Below are positions 24,592-32,797 of a DNA stretch of 34,544 nt, piece after piece. Position numbers and translations under genes: made by a program. The notes beneath the pieces were generated by a model. The model was not told the origin of the DNA. It saw nothing but the letters and a program-made list of their open reading frames with translations, and did no database searches. Positions within the stretch are counted from its first letter, which is position 1. Each line of letters starts with the position of its first letter. The stretch is from Bacteroidota bacterium (lineage in GTDB: Bacteria; Bacteroidota; Bacteroidia; Bacteroidales; Bacteroidaceae): assembly GCA_023426145.1 (NCBI GenBank), contig JAFABG010000016.1, positions 1 through 34,544 of the forward strand, in the 5' to 3' direction.

Positions 24592-25620
24592 CTATTTCTT
24601 ATTTGAGAACAGATGAATATTTTTGAATAATGGATTTTTACGATCCAAAATGAGTATCTCAACTAATAATAACAATAAAATGATCCATGCAATAGCTTGG
24701 AACTGCTCATTATACTCTGTATAGACTTTTGATTCTACATCAGATTTAGACATTTTACTGATTTCTTGATTTATAGCTCTCTGTGCCGAGTTCGAATTGT
24801 CTACTCTTACATAGATACCTTTCCCTGCTTTTGCAATATTTTGGCACATCGGTTCATTTAATCGTGTAACAATTACGTTCCCTTCATTGTCTTTGCGATA
24901 ATCATTCGTTCCTTCAATGGGGATTGGAGCGCCGTCTGGCATTCCGACTCCTAGAACGCTAACTTGAATACCTTTTTCTGCAGCAGCCTTAGCAGCTTCC
25001 TCGGCTCCACCCTCATGATTTTCACCATCCGTAATAACAATTATAGCACGACCTACACCATCTTGAGGAGTGAAGCTACGAGTTGCCAAATTTATTGCTT
25101 CTCCAATTGCTGTTCCTTGCTTTGAAATAAGTGAGGGACTAATAGATTCTAAAAACATTTTAGCAGAAATATAATCACTCGTAATAGGTAACTGAGTGAA
25201 TGCATCTCCAGCAAAAACAATCATACCTACTTTATCATTATCTAATTCATCTACTAGCCTTGAGATTAGCCTTTTAGCTTTGTCGAGGCGACTAGGCTGT
25301 ACATCTTGCGCCAACATTGAGTTGGAAATATCTAAAGCAATAATCACTTCTACTCCCTTACGTTTTACAGTTTCCAATTTAGAACCAAATTGAGGACGAG
25401 CAAGTAATACGGAAAAGAAACCAATAGCTGCAAGAATAATCCAGAACTTTACATCGGGGCGATATTTTGAAGTATTCGGCATTAACTGCGCTAGCAACAT
25501 TGGATCTCCGAAGCGTTTAATATTTCTGCGTCTCTTATAATTGGAGTACAAATAAAAGGCTACTAAAAATGGCAATAGCAGCAATAAATATAAATATGCA
25601 GGGTTTTCAAATCGAAACAT
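24592..25620 (-). CDS. batB: Aerotolerance protein BatB (membrane VWA)
   Basis: A 342-residue inner-membrane protein with two N-terminal transmembrane helices (about 8-25 and 58-73), a von Willebrand A domain with metal-ion-dependent adhesion site DISNS at 97-101 and later TDGENHEGG, and one C-terminal helix (about 308-326). It is a paralogue of BatA next to it. VWA domains bind partner proteins through a divalent metal. The gene starts 46 bases after batA and ends two bases before batC. Confidence 0.92.
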   Translation of the reverse strand: MFRFENPAYLYLLLLLPFLVAFYLYSNYKRRRNIKRFGDPMLLAQLMPNTSKYRPDVKFWIILAAIGFFSVLLARPQFGSKLETVKRKGVEVIIALDISNSMLAQDVQPSRLDKAKRLISRLVDELDNDKVGMIVFAGDAFTQLPITSDYISAKMFLESISPSLISKQGTAIGEAINLATRSFTPQDGVGRAIIVITDGENHEGGAEEAAKAAAEKGIQVSVLGVGMPDGAPIPIEGTNDYRKDNEGNVIVTRLNEPMCQNIAKAGKGIYVRVDNSNSAQRAINQEISKMSKSDVESKVYTEYNEQFQAIAWIILLLLLVEILILDRKNPLFKNIHLFSNKK

Positions 25621-25666
25621 TTTTCTTTCTATTTAACGAATTACAAATCACGTTTGATAAAGCCTT

Positions 25667-26650
25667 CTACGGAATTTTCTTAAGAATTGTATTACGTAGT
25701 AAAACTTCTAGAAGTACGCACAGAAAAGCAGCCATAGCAAACCAATAATAGTCTTCGTCTCTTTTGCTATACTCTTTTACATTCAGTTTTGTTTTCTCTA
25801 GCTTATCTATTTCCTGATATACTTCTTTTAGTTTTGAATTACTTGTAGCTCTGAAATAATTACCATCAGTAGTCCCAGCTATTTGAGTCAATGTTTTTTC
25901 ATCAATTTCCACCGGCATATTGATGTATTGAACAGTATTGCCAACTGGGTAGGGATATGGAGCCATTCCATTTGTTCCCACTCCAATCGTATAGACACGG
26001 ATTCCAAAGCTTTTTGCAATTTCAGCAGCAGTCAATGGAGAAATATCACCTTTATTATTTGTTCCATCTGTCAATAAAATAATGACTTTTGATTTAGCCT
26101 TGCTATCTTTTAGACGGGAAACAGCATTTGCTATACCCATTCCTACGGCGGTACCATCTTCGATTAGTCCACATTTAATATTATGAATCATATCTAATAA
26201 AACGGCATGATCGACAGTTAGTGGGCATTGAGTGAAAGTCTCCCCTGCAAACAGAGTGATACCGATGTTATCATTTGGACGTCCGTTAACAAATTCTGCT
26301 GCAACATCTTTTGCTGCTTCCAATCTATTTGGTTTTAAGTCCTCCGCAAGCATACTCGTTGATACATCGATAGCAAGCATAATATCAATTCCGTCTATTT
26401 CACTGTTTTGCCACTTATTTGTAGTTTGTGGACGTGCAAGTACCAAAATAATAAGTACCAATGCAATGATACGTAATAAAAATGGAGCATGCAATAAATA
26501 GTTCTTATAGCTTTTTGGGGTATGCGCATATACCCTTGCATCTGAGATTTGAAGGGTTGCTTCAGATCTCTTGCGTCTCAAAACATACCATATAATATAA
26601 GGTATAATTAATATTAGCAAAAACAGATATTCAATATTGGCAAAAACCAT
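25667..26650 (-). CDS. batA: Aerotolerance protein BatA (membrane VWA)
   Basis: A 327-residue inner-membrane protein. Two N-terminal transmembrane helices (about 6-24 and 55-73) precede the LARPQ motif also present in BatB. A VWA domain follows with MIDAS residues D95, S97 and S99 (DVSTS) and a TDGTNNKGD segment, then a C-terminal helix near 303-320. It starts 44 bases after the BatD-like gene. Metal-dependent binding to BatB, BatD or MoxR clients is plausible from the family but not shown. Confidence 0.92.
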   Translation of the reverse strand: MVFANIEYLFLLILIIPYIIWYVLRRKRSEATLQISDARVYAHTPKSYKNYLLHAPFLLRIIALVLIILVLARPQTTNKWQNSEIDGIDIMLAIDVSTSMLAEDLKPNRLEAAKDVAAEFVNGRPNDNIGITLFAGETFTQCPLTVDHAVLLDMIHNIKCGLIEDGTAVGMGIANAVSRLKDSKAKSKVIILLTDGTNNKGDISPLTAAEIAKSFGIRVYTIGVGTNGMAPYPYPVGNTVQYINMPVEIDEKTLTQIAGTTDGNYFRATSNSKLKEVYQEIDKLEKTKLNVKEYSKRDEDYYWFAMAAFLCVLLEVLLRNTILKKIP

Positions 26651-26694
26651 CTTATTTTCGATTTAACAATTTACTATTTAGTATTTATATCATG

Positions 26695-27783
26695 TTATGC
26701 AAAAAGATTATAAAGTTGCACACCAATATATATACATGTTCCAATTAATGCTGCTGATAAAAATACGATTCCGCAAATTAATATAATTTTAGTACGCAAT
26801 GAGCGTTTTTCAATGATCGTAATTTCAGTGGGTTGAGGTTTCTGGTTTTCTTCCTCTGGCAGCTTAGTCTCATTAATAAAATCAATAGCATTAATCAAGT
26901 TTGCATCATTTTCATTCATTTGTGGATCATGCTTGGCAAACTTCACTAAATCAGCAGTTAAAAATAGCTCTTTCAAGTCTGAAATAGCTTCTTTATCATT
27001 CATATCAAAAAGCTTCTCAATGATTTCAGAAGAGGTCATTTCAAGCGCATTAAACCCAAATCTATCTTTAATATAATTGCGAAGTGTATCAGTCAGATCT
27101 GTATAATACTCCTTCGACCTTCCTTTCTGCCAGATCTTTTCAGTTTTGATGCGTTCGATTTCATTCATCGCCGCTTGGTGTGGAGGTAGCTTAGGTTCAA
27201 CCTTTACCTTACGAATAATTGGTTTATTATCTCTAATACGGATAATCAGATAGATGAGTAAACCTAGTAAAGGTAGCGCTAAAAATGAGCAAGCTATTAA
27301 TCCATACCAATCTTCCCAAGCAAAAGGAGCTTTCATTACGGCTTTTTGCCCGAAGAACTGATCTGGATGTAATGTATCTACAGGCATTGAATAGACTTTC
27401 AACGCTAGTGCTTTTGATTTGTATTGTTTCCCATCCACCTCTACAGGCATCGGTGGTAGATAATAAAGAGCTGAATCAAAAGAAGTTACAGTATATTCCT
27501 GAGTTATCAGCATCCGTTGCCGATCATTAAGAAATTGTGTATCTGGTTTTGAAGTTTCTATTATCTCTACTCCATGTATTAATGTATCAGTATATGCTGG
27601 AAAGATGGCACGCTGTTTAGCGTCCATGGCTACTTGTAATTGTATTTTAGCCTGTTCACCAATTAATATTTGCAACGAATCGATCTTGGCTTCTACAGTG
27701 ACAGATTGAGCAAAAGATTTATTAATAGACAGTAGACATAGCACAGCTATCAAAATAATATTTCTATTCATCTTTGATTCCAT
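26695..27783 (-). CDS. BatD-like membrane protein of the bat operon
   Basis: A 362-residue protein without a settled name. It has a signal peptide (to about residue 26), a periplasmic beta-rich segment (27-155, VTVEAKIDSLQILIGEQAK), a transmembrane helix (about 160-183), a cytoplasmic helical region, and a second helix (about 331-355). The cytoplasmic part (YYTDLTDTLRNYIKDRFG to VKFAKHDPQMNENDA) aligns by eye with the C-terminus of BatD, so it looks like a shortened BatD paralogue. Its ATG overlaps the DUF58 stop in TAATG, indicating coupled translation. It may resemble the DUF4381-type proteins found in such operons elsewhere. Confidence 0.8.
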   Translation of the reverse strand: MESKMNRNIILIAVLCLLSINKSFAQSVTVEAKIDSLQILIGEQAKIQLQVAMDAKQRAIFPAYTDTLIHGVEIIETSKPDTQFLNDRQRMLITQEYTVTSFDSALYYLPPMPVEVDGKQYKSKALALKVYSMPVDTLHPDQFFGQKAVMKAPFAWEDWYGLIACSFLALPLLGLLIYLIIRIRDNKPIIRKVKVEPKLPPHQAAMNEIERIKTEKIWQKGRSKEYYTDLTDTLRNYIKDRFGFNALEMTSSEIIEKLFDMNDKEAISDLKELFLTADLVKFAKHDPQMNENDANLINAIDFINETKLPEEENQKPQPTEITIIEKRSLRTKIILICGIVFLSAALIGTCIYIGVQLYNLFA

Positions 27784-28652
27784 TAATTTCGTTTGGCAAA
27801 TAAGTTTAATAATGCCTTAACGTAGTCTTGGTCGGTTCTCACAGAGATTGAGTCAACATTGCTTTTAGTAAATGTATCATTCAATTCTGTTTGTTTGTTA
27901 GTCCACCAATCTCGGTGTGCACGGCGTACTGCTTTTGAAGAAGTATCTATCCATTGTTCATGACCAGTTTCAGCATCTTTAATTCTCATCAAACCTACAG
28001 GCGGAAGGTCACTAACTCTCCTATCATAAACCTGTAATGCTACTACATCATGCTTTCGGTTGGCGATAGTCAAAGCGTTTTTAAAACTTTCTTGATCGAT
28101 AAAGTCTGATAATACGAATGCTGTGCAACGCCTTTTCATGACATTAGTTAGATATTCCAGCGCAAGGCGAATATTAGTTCGACGGCTTTCAGGCTGAAAA
28201 TCAATTAATTCACGGATAATATATAAAATATGTTTCCGTCCTTTTTTAGGAGGAATAAATTTTTCTATTCTATCCGAAAAGAAAATCACACCGATCTTAT
28301 CATTATTCTGAATAGCAGAAAATGCAATTGTTGCTGCAATTTCTGTTACCATATCCTTTTTCAGCTGTTTAACCGTACCAAATTCCAAACTACCGGAAAC
28401 ATCTACCATCAACATTACTGTTAGCTCACGTTCTTCTTCAAAAACCTTGACGTAGGGTTTATTGAATCTAGCTGTAACATTCCAGTCTATGTCACGTATA
28501 TCGTCTCCAAACTGGTATTCTCGAACTTCCGAGAAAGACATACCTCTACCTTTGAAAGCCGAATGATATTGACCTGCAAAAATATTGTTAGACAATCCTC
28601 GTGTCTTAATTTCAATTTGGCGTACTTTTTTTAGAATTTCGCTTGTTTCCAT
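27783..28652 (-). CDS. DUF58-family protein of the bat operon
   Basis: A 289-residue soluble protein. The family signature is visible as FKGRGMSFSEVREYQFGDD followed by IRDIDWNVTARFNKP (about 34-67). A VWA-like fold follows with DVSGS in place of a MIDAS motif and FVLSDF later. No signal peptide or transmembrane segment, so it is cytoplasmic. DUF58 genes almost always follow moxR, and the product is taken to be a partner or client of the MoxR ATPase. It starts 28 bases after moxR and overlaps the next gene by one base. Confidence 0.92.
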   Translation of the reverse strand: METSEILKKVRQIEIKTRGLSNNIFAGQYHSAFKGRGMSFSEVREYQFGDDIRDIDWNVTARFNKPYVKVFEEERELTVMLMVDVSGSLEFGTVKQLKKDMVTEIAATIAFSAIQNNDKIGVIFFSDRIEKFIPPKKGRKHILYIIRELIDFQPESRRTNIRLALEYLTNVMKRRCTAFVLSDFIDQESFKNALTIANRKHDVVALQVYDRRVSDLPPVGLMRIKDAETGHEQWIDTSSKAVRRAHRDWWTNKQTELNDTFTKSNVDSISVRTDQDYVKALLNLFAKRN

Positions 28653-28680
28653 TTATTCAATAGGTTTAGCAGTGCAGAAT

Positions 28681-29676
28681 TTAGGGCACTTCAATCTTAT
28701 TAAGGATTTTGCTGATGATTTCATCTGAAGTCATGTTGTTGGCTTCTGCTTCATAAGTAAGCCCAATACGATGACGAAGTACATCATGAGCAACAGCTCT
28801 AACATCTTCGGGGATTACATAGCCACGACGTTTGATGAACGCATAGGTGCGAGCGGCTAAGGCCAAGTTGATTGAAGCACGTGGTGAGCCACCAAATCCA
28901 ATCATATCTTTTAGTTCTTTAAGATCAAATTTTTCTGGAAATCTAGTTGCGAATACTATATCTACAATATATCGTTCTATCTTCTCATCTAAATAAACTT
29001 GACGCACAACTTTGCGAGCCTCAATAATTTCTTCAGCCTTTAAAATAGGTTTAACATTGAACTTCTCCCCATTAATATTCTGGCGAATAATCAATTTTTC
29101 TTCTTCTTGTTTTGGATAATCAATAACCACTTTCAACATGAAACGGTCAACCTGTGCTTCAGGAAGAGGATATGTACCTTCTTGCTCTATTGGATTTTGA
29201 GTTGCTAATACAAGAAATGGTTCTGGCAATTGGAACGTTTCTTTTCCTATAGTTACTTGTCTTTCTTGCATAGCTTCCAGTAAGGCACTTTGCACTTTGG
29301 CTGGCGCACGGTTAATTTCATCTGCCAAAACGAAATTTGCGAAGACAGGTCCTCTCTGTATCTTAAAAGATTCATCTTTTTGGCTATAAACCATAGTACC
29401 CACAACGTCTGCTGGCAATAAATCTGGAGTAAACTGAATACGGCTATATTTCGCATCGATAAGTGAAGCGAGCGTTTTTATAGCTAATGTTTTAGCCAAG
29501 CCAGGTACACCTTCAAGGAGAACGTGTCCGTCGGATAATAATCCGATAAGTAATGATTCAACCAAATGTTTTTGACCAACAATGATTTGGTCCATACCTG
29601 TCGTAAGATTGGTAACGAAAGCACTTTGTCTTTCAATCCGCTCATTCAATTCGCGGATATCAATTGATTCAGCCAT
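28681..29676 (-). CDS. MoxR-family AAA+ ATPase
   Basis: A 331-residue cytoplasmic ATPase. Walker A is the MoxR-type GVPGLAKT at 56-63, Walker B is LADEINRAP at about 117-125, sensor 1 lies in LATQNPIEQEGTYPLPEAQ, and the arginine-finger region is DRFMLK. The C-terminal lid holds GGSPRASINLALAARTYA. MoxR proteins act as chaperones that assemble or activate VWA-containing complexes, here presumably BatA, BatB and the DUF58 protein. It is the first gene of the operon, 79 bases after a good promoter box. The name batI is sometimes used in spirochaetes, so no symbol is assigned. Confidence 0.94.
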   Translation of the reverse strand: MAESIDIRELNERIERQSAFVTNLTTGMDQIIVGQKHLVESLLIGLLSDGHVLLEGVPGLAKTLAIKTLASLIDAKYSRIQFTPDLLPADVVGTMVYSQKDESFKIQRGPVFANFVLADEINRAPAKVQSALLEAMQERQVTIGKETFQLPEPFLVLATQNPIEQEGTYPLPEAQVDRFMLKVVIDYPKQEEEKLIIRQNINGEKFNVKPILKAEEIIEARKVVRQVYLDEKIERYIVDIVFATRFPEKFDLKELKDMIGFGGSPRASINLALAARTYAFIKRRGYVIPEDVRAVAHDVLRHRIGLTYEAEANNMTSDEIISKILNKIEVP

Positions 29677-29755
29677 AAATACTTAATATTTTATTATTTT
29701 AATCCTATTATTTGATACATGACTTACCTGCATGTAAGGCTTATAAATTTGCTCC

Positions 29756-29787
29756 CAAAAGTACGCCATATAATTAACGATTACAAC
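29756..29787 (-). promoter_or_regulatory. Promoter of the moxR-bat operon
   Basis: The minus strand has TACTTTTG (29756-29763) preceded at a 20-base gap by GTTG (29784-29787, three of four to TTTG). It lies between the terminator of the HU-LysM gene and the moxR start, so it marks the operon start. Confidence 0.6.
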
Positions 29788-29860
29788 TAATTTTTATTAA
29801 AAAATAATTCAAAATCTTTAGATTAAGGTACTTTCATACGCTTTTGTACTTACATAACAT

Positions 29861-29897
29861 TTCACCCGGCTATACGTGATTGTATTGGCCGGGTGAA
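29861..29897 (-). terminator. Terminator of the ftsY-rimO-HU-HU/LysM operon
   Basis: A perfect 10-bp GC-rich stem, TTCACCCGGC (29861-29870) and GCCGGGTGAA (29888-29897), with a 17-base loop, 16 bases after the stop codon. The sequence after the stem has no long T-run, so efficiency is uncertain. Confidence 0.6.
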
Positions 29898-29913
29898 TAA
29901 GTTGTTTTTATCA

Positions 29914-31206
29914 TTATTGTTTTGTAAGCTCTGGAATCTCAATTGTTGTACCATACGGTACGTTATCGGGGTTCTTTATAACTTTAGGGTTATGCTTTAC
30001 GATATACGGCCACATTCCTTTTGTCCCATAAAAACGTAAAGAGACACGAGTCAAAGTCTCCCCTTCTTTAATTGTATATTTTGTTTTTGTGCCAGTAATC
30101 TTATAGGTGGCTGAATCTAAATATACATTCGCAGATTCTGAACTCTGAATGTCTTTATGTTCTTCTTTTACAGGTTTTGGAACAAGGATTTCTTTAGTCA
30201 CAGGTTTCGTCGGAACTTGTTCTTTTGTAGCTGCAGGAATGACTTCTTCCTTTACTGTCGTAACAGAATCTTTATTGGCTACAGTATCTACAAGTTGCAC
30301 CTCAGAACTGGTTGGTTGAGAGGGTGTTTCAGGTGCTTCCACAATGTTATTCTCAGAATTAGAGAATAAGTCTGGATAATAAATATATAAAATAGCTCCT
30401 CCACAAAGCGCTAAAACAATGACAATAGTTGTAATTAAGAATATAGCAGCTGATTTGTCTTTATGCACAGAAGCATTGCTAGTCTTTTTAGACTGGTGTT
30501 TAACCTCAGGCTTCTTCAATAACATTGGCTCTACTTTCGCTTTATGTAGTTCCTGAGCTATAATTTCCTCTGCAGTTAATTCTGATTCAGTCTCATTTTC
30601 CTTTTTCTTTTCCTTGATCTCCTCCTTTGTAGGTTCGGGTTCTTGTCCCTTAATCTCAGGATATGACTCAGATGTGCTGAGTAACTCTATTGGTTTTTCT
30701 TCTGGGGCTACAACTATTTTCGGTTCAAACCTATGATCAGGAGTCGACACCTCTTTTTCGACCTCATTATCTTCTTTTTCATTATTTTCTGGTGAAGCGA
30801 TCTCTAACGACTGGGATAAAGTCTCTTCTCCAGTTTCTTCTTCTTCGTCAGATTCATCAGATGGAGTATCTTCTAATATTGTACTGTCATTTAGTACGAC
30901 AGTTTCGAAATGTGCAAAAGGTTTGTTTATTGTATCCCTTAGACTTGTGTCCGGAGTAAACGAAACTTTTGTATGTCCCTTAATTTGAAAGCGTTCACCT
31001 GAGTTCACATTTATGCTTTCTCTGCTATCCACATCGACGAGTTTGAAAGTTCCCAATCCTTTGATTTTCACAGTCTTTTCATTATCCAGAGCTTGTTCTA
31101 TCAAGAGAAAGAACTCTTTGACGAATGCATCAGCATCCTTCTTGGTCATACTATGTTTAGTCGCCAACAAGTCAATTAGGTCTTGGATCGTAAGTCTTTC
31201 ATTCAT
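29914..31206 (-). CDS. Membrane-anchored HU-family protein with periplasmic LysM domain
   Basis: A 430-residue fusion. Residues 1-95 are an HU/IHF-type DNA-binding domain (IQDLIDLLATKHSMTKKDA, then VKIKGLGTFKLVDVDSRESINVNSGE). Residues 100-225 form an acidic, Glu-rich linker. Lys-rich residues 227-251 precede a single transmembrane helix (about 252-277), then a Pro/Thr/Lys-rich periplasmic spacer and a LysM-like domain at 375-427 (YTIKEGETLTRVSLRFYG, IVKHNPKVIKNPDNVPYGT, IEIPEL). Positive charges before the helix and acidic residues after it put HU in the cytoplasm and LysM in the periplasm. It lies 15 bases after a normal HU gene. The domains are clear; a role in linking nucleoid and cell wall is inference. 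Confidence 0.88.
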   Translation of the reverse strand: MNERLTIQDLIDLLATKHSMTKKDADAFVKEFFLLIEQALDNEKTVKIKGLGTFKLVDVDSRESINVNSGERFQIKGHTKVSFTPDTSLRDTINKPFAHFETVVLNDSTILEDTPSDESDEEEETGEETLSQSLEIASPENNEKEDNEVEKEVSTPDHRFEPKIVVAPEEKPIELLSTSESYPEIKGQEPEPTKEEIKEKKKENETESELTAEEIIAQELHKAKVEPMLLKKPEVKHQSKKTSNASVHKDKSAAIFLITTIVIVLALCGGAILYIYYPDLFSNSENNIVEAPETPSQPTSSEVQLVDTVANKDSVTTVKEEVIPAATKEQVPTKPVTKEILVPKPVKEEHKDIQSSESANVYLDSATYKITGTKTKYTIKEGETLTRVSLRFYGTKGMWPYIVKHNPKVIKNPDNVPYGTTIEIPELTKQ

Positions 31207-31221
31207 AATTGGATATATATA

Positions 31222-31494
31222 TTATTTAAACTTGTCTTTCAAAGTATTACTCGGTTTGTAGGACAATACCAATTTAGGAGGGATAAGCAATCGTTGTTTA
31301 CTAACAGGATTGATAGAAATACGTTCAGCCTTTTTTTTAACCTCAAAAGTTCCGAATCCTTGAATGCCGATTGTATTACCTTCTTCCAGTACTTGAGTCA
31401 TTTCAGATAATAAGGAACCTATAAGTTCAGAAGTATCTTTGATTGTATACCCCAGTCTATCTGACAACTCTGATGTAAATTCCTTATTATTCAT
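31222..31494 (-). CDS. HU-family nucleoid DNA-binding protein
   Basis: A 90-residue histone-like protein, the standard HU/IHF length. N-terminal helices (EFTSELSDRLGYTIKDTSEL) form the dimer core, followed by the IGIQGFGTFEVKKKAERISIN strands and the basic arm, in which the Pro of the usual NP motif is kept in INPVSKQRLLIPPK. It should bind and bend DNA as a homodimer or with another HU. The start overlaps the last eight bases of rimO, so translation is coupled. The next gene carries a second HU domain tied to the membrane, and heterodimers of the two are possible. Confidence 0.92.
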   Translation of the reverse strand: MNNKEFTSELSDRLGYTIKDTSELIGSLLSEMTQVLEEGNTIGIQGFGTFEVKKKAERISINPVSKQRLLIPPKLVLSYKPSNTLKDKFK

Positions 31495-32797
31495 AACTTC
31501 TGATTATCTTTGCATATAAATCAAAATCATCGGAGTCAATGATTTCTGCTTCATAAAAGTGGCCAATCAAGAGATCTTCTCCGTCATTCTTAATTAACAC
31601 CTCAGGATCTACTTCGGGAGAATCAAATTCTGTTCGCCCAATATAATACTCTCCTTCTAGGCGATCCACAATAATTTTCATTTGCTTACCGACTTTTTCG
31701 GCACTCAATTCAGCAGATATCCCTTGTTGGATGTCCATTAGTTCATCCAAACGAGCTTGCTTTATATCATGTGGAATGGCATCATCATATTCTTTAGCCG
31801 CATAGGTACCCTCCTCTTCTGAGTAAGCAAATGCACCCATTCTGTCAAAACGAACTTGACGTACAAATTCTTTAAGTTCTTCAAAATCCTTTTCAGTTTC
31901 ACCTGGATGTCCTACCATCAAAGTAGTTCTTAGGTGTATACCTGGCACTTCTTTTCTGAACTTTCTAATCAATTCATAGGTCTCTTCTTTGTTTACTTGA
32001 CGTCGCATTAATTTCAGCATGTTGTCGCTTATATGCTGCAAAGCAATATCCATGTATTTACAAACATTATCGCGTTCCCGCATCACTCTGAATAAATCTG
32101 TAGGAAAATGAGCAGGGTATGCATAATGCAAACGGATCCACTCTACACCTTCAATATCAGAAATCTTTTCGATTAATTCAGGCAACATTTGTTTTTTATA
32201 TAAATCGACTCCGTAATAAGTCAATTCTTGTGCTATAATCTGAAATTCTTTAACTCCTTGAGATACCAAATATCGGACCTCATTAAGAATCTCTTCCATT
32301 GGCTTCGAAATATGCTTTCCTGTGATAATAGGAATGGCACAATAAGAGCATTTACGATCACATCCTTCTGATATTTTGAGATAGGCGTAATGCTCAGGAG
32401 TTGTTAAAGTTCTTTCGAGATACAAATCGTCATGATATGTCTTGCCTAAATCTTGTAGAAGTTCTTTCCAATTAAATTTTCCATAGAACTTATCCACTTG
32501 TGGAATTTCAATGGCTAATTCTTTCAGATAACGTTCTGATAGGCATCCCATTACAAACAATTTCTTTAAATCTCCCTCTTCTTTTCTTTCGGCAAATTCA
32601 AGAATCATGTTGATGGACTCTTCTTTAGCATCTCCAATAAACCCACATGTATTAATTACAGCAATTTCACCTTCTGGATTTTCGGTATCGTGTGCTACGG
32701 TATAACCTGCAGCTTCCAATTGACGTATCAGTTGTTCTGAATCTACTAAATTTTTAGAGCAACCTAAAGTTATAATATCTATTTTTTTTCTTTTCAT
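31487..32797 (-). CDS. rimO: Ribosomal protein S12 methylthiotransferase
   Basis: A 436-residue radical-SAM enzyme that adds a methylthio group to an aspartate of ribosomal protein S12. The N-terminal UPF0004 domain holds cluster cysteines C13, C51 and C85 (TLGCSKN, NTCG, MGC). The radical-SAM cluster motif is C146, C150 and C153 (CDRKCSYC). A TRAM domain ends the protein (about 370-436). The TLGCSKNLVDSE start and SEGCDRKCSYCAIP are typical of RimO rather than its tRNA-modifying relative MiaB. Its ATG overlaps the ftsY stop by four bases. Confidence 0.95.
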   Translation of the reverse strand: MKRKKIDIITLGCSKNLVDSEQLIRQLEAAGYTVAHDTENPEGEIAVINTCGFIGDAKEESINMILEFAERKEEGDLKKLFVMGCLSERYLKELAIEIPQVDKFYGKFNWKELLQDLGKTYHDDLYLERTLTTPEHYAYLKISEGCDRKCSYCAIPIITGKHISKPMEEILNEVRYLVSQGVKEFQIIAQELTYYGVDLYKKQMLPELIEKISDIEGVEWIRLHYAYPAHFPTDLFRVMRERDNVCKYMDIALQHISDNMLKLMRRQVNKEETYELIRKFRKEVPGIHLRTTLMVGHPGETEKDFEELKEFVRQVRFDRMGAFAYSEEEGTYAAKEYDDAIPHDIKQARLDELMDIQQGISAELSAEKVGKQMKIIVDRLEGEYYIGRTEFDSPEVDPEVLIKNDGEDLLIGHFYEAEIIDSDDFDLYAKIIRSYE

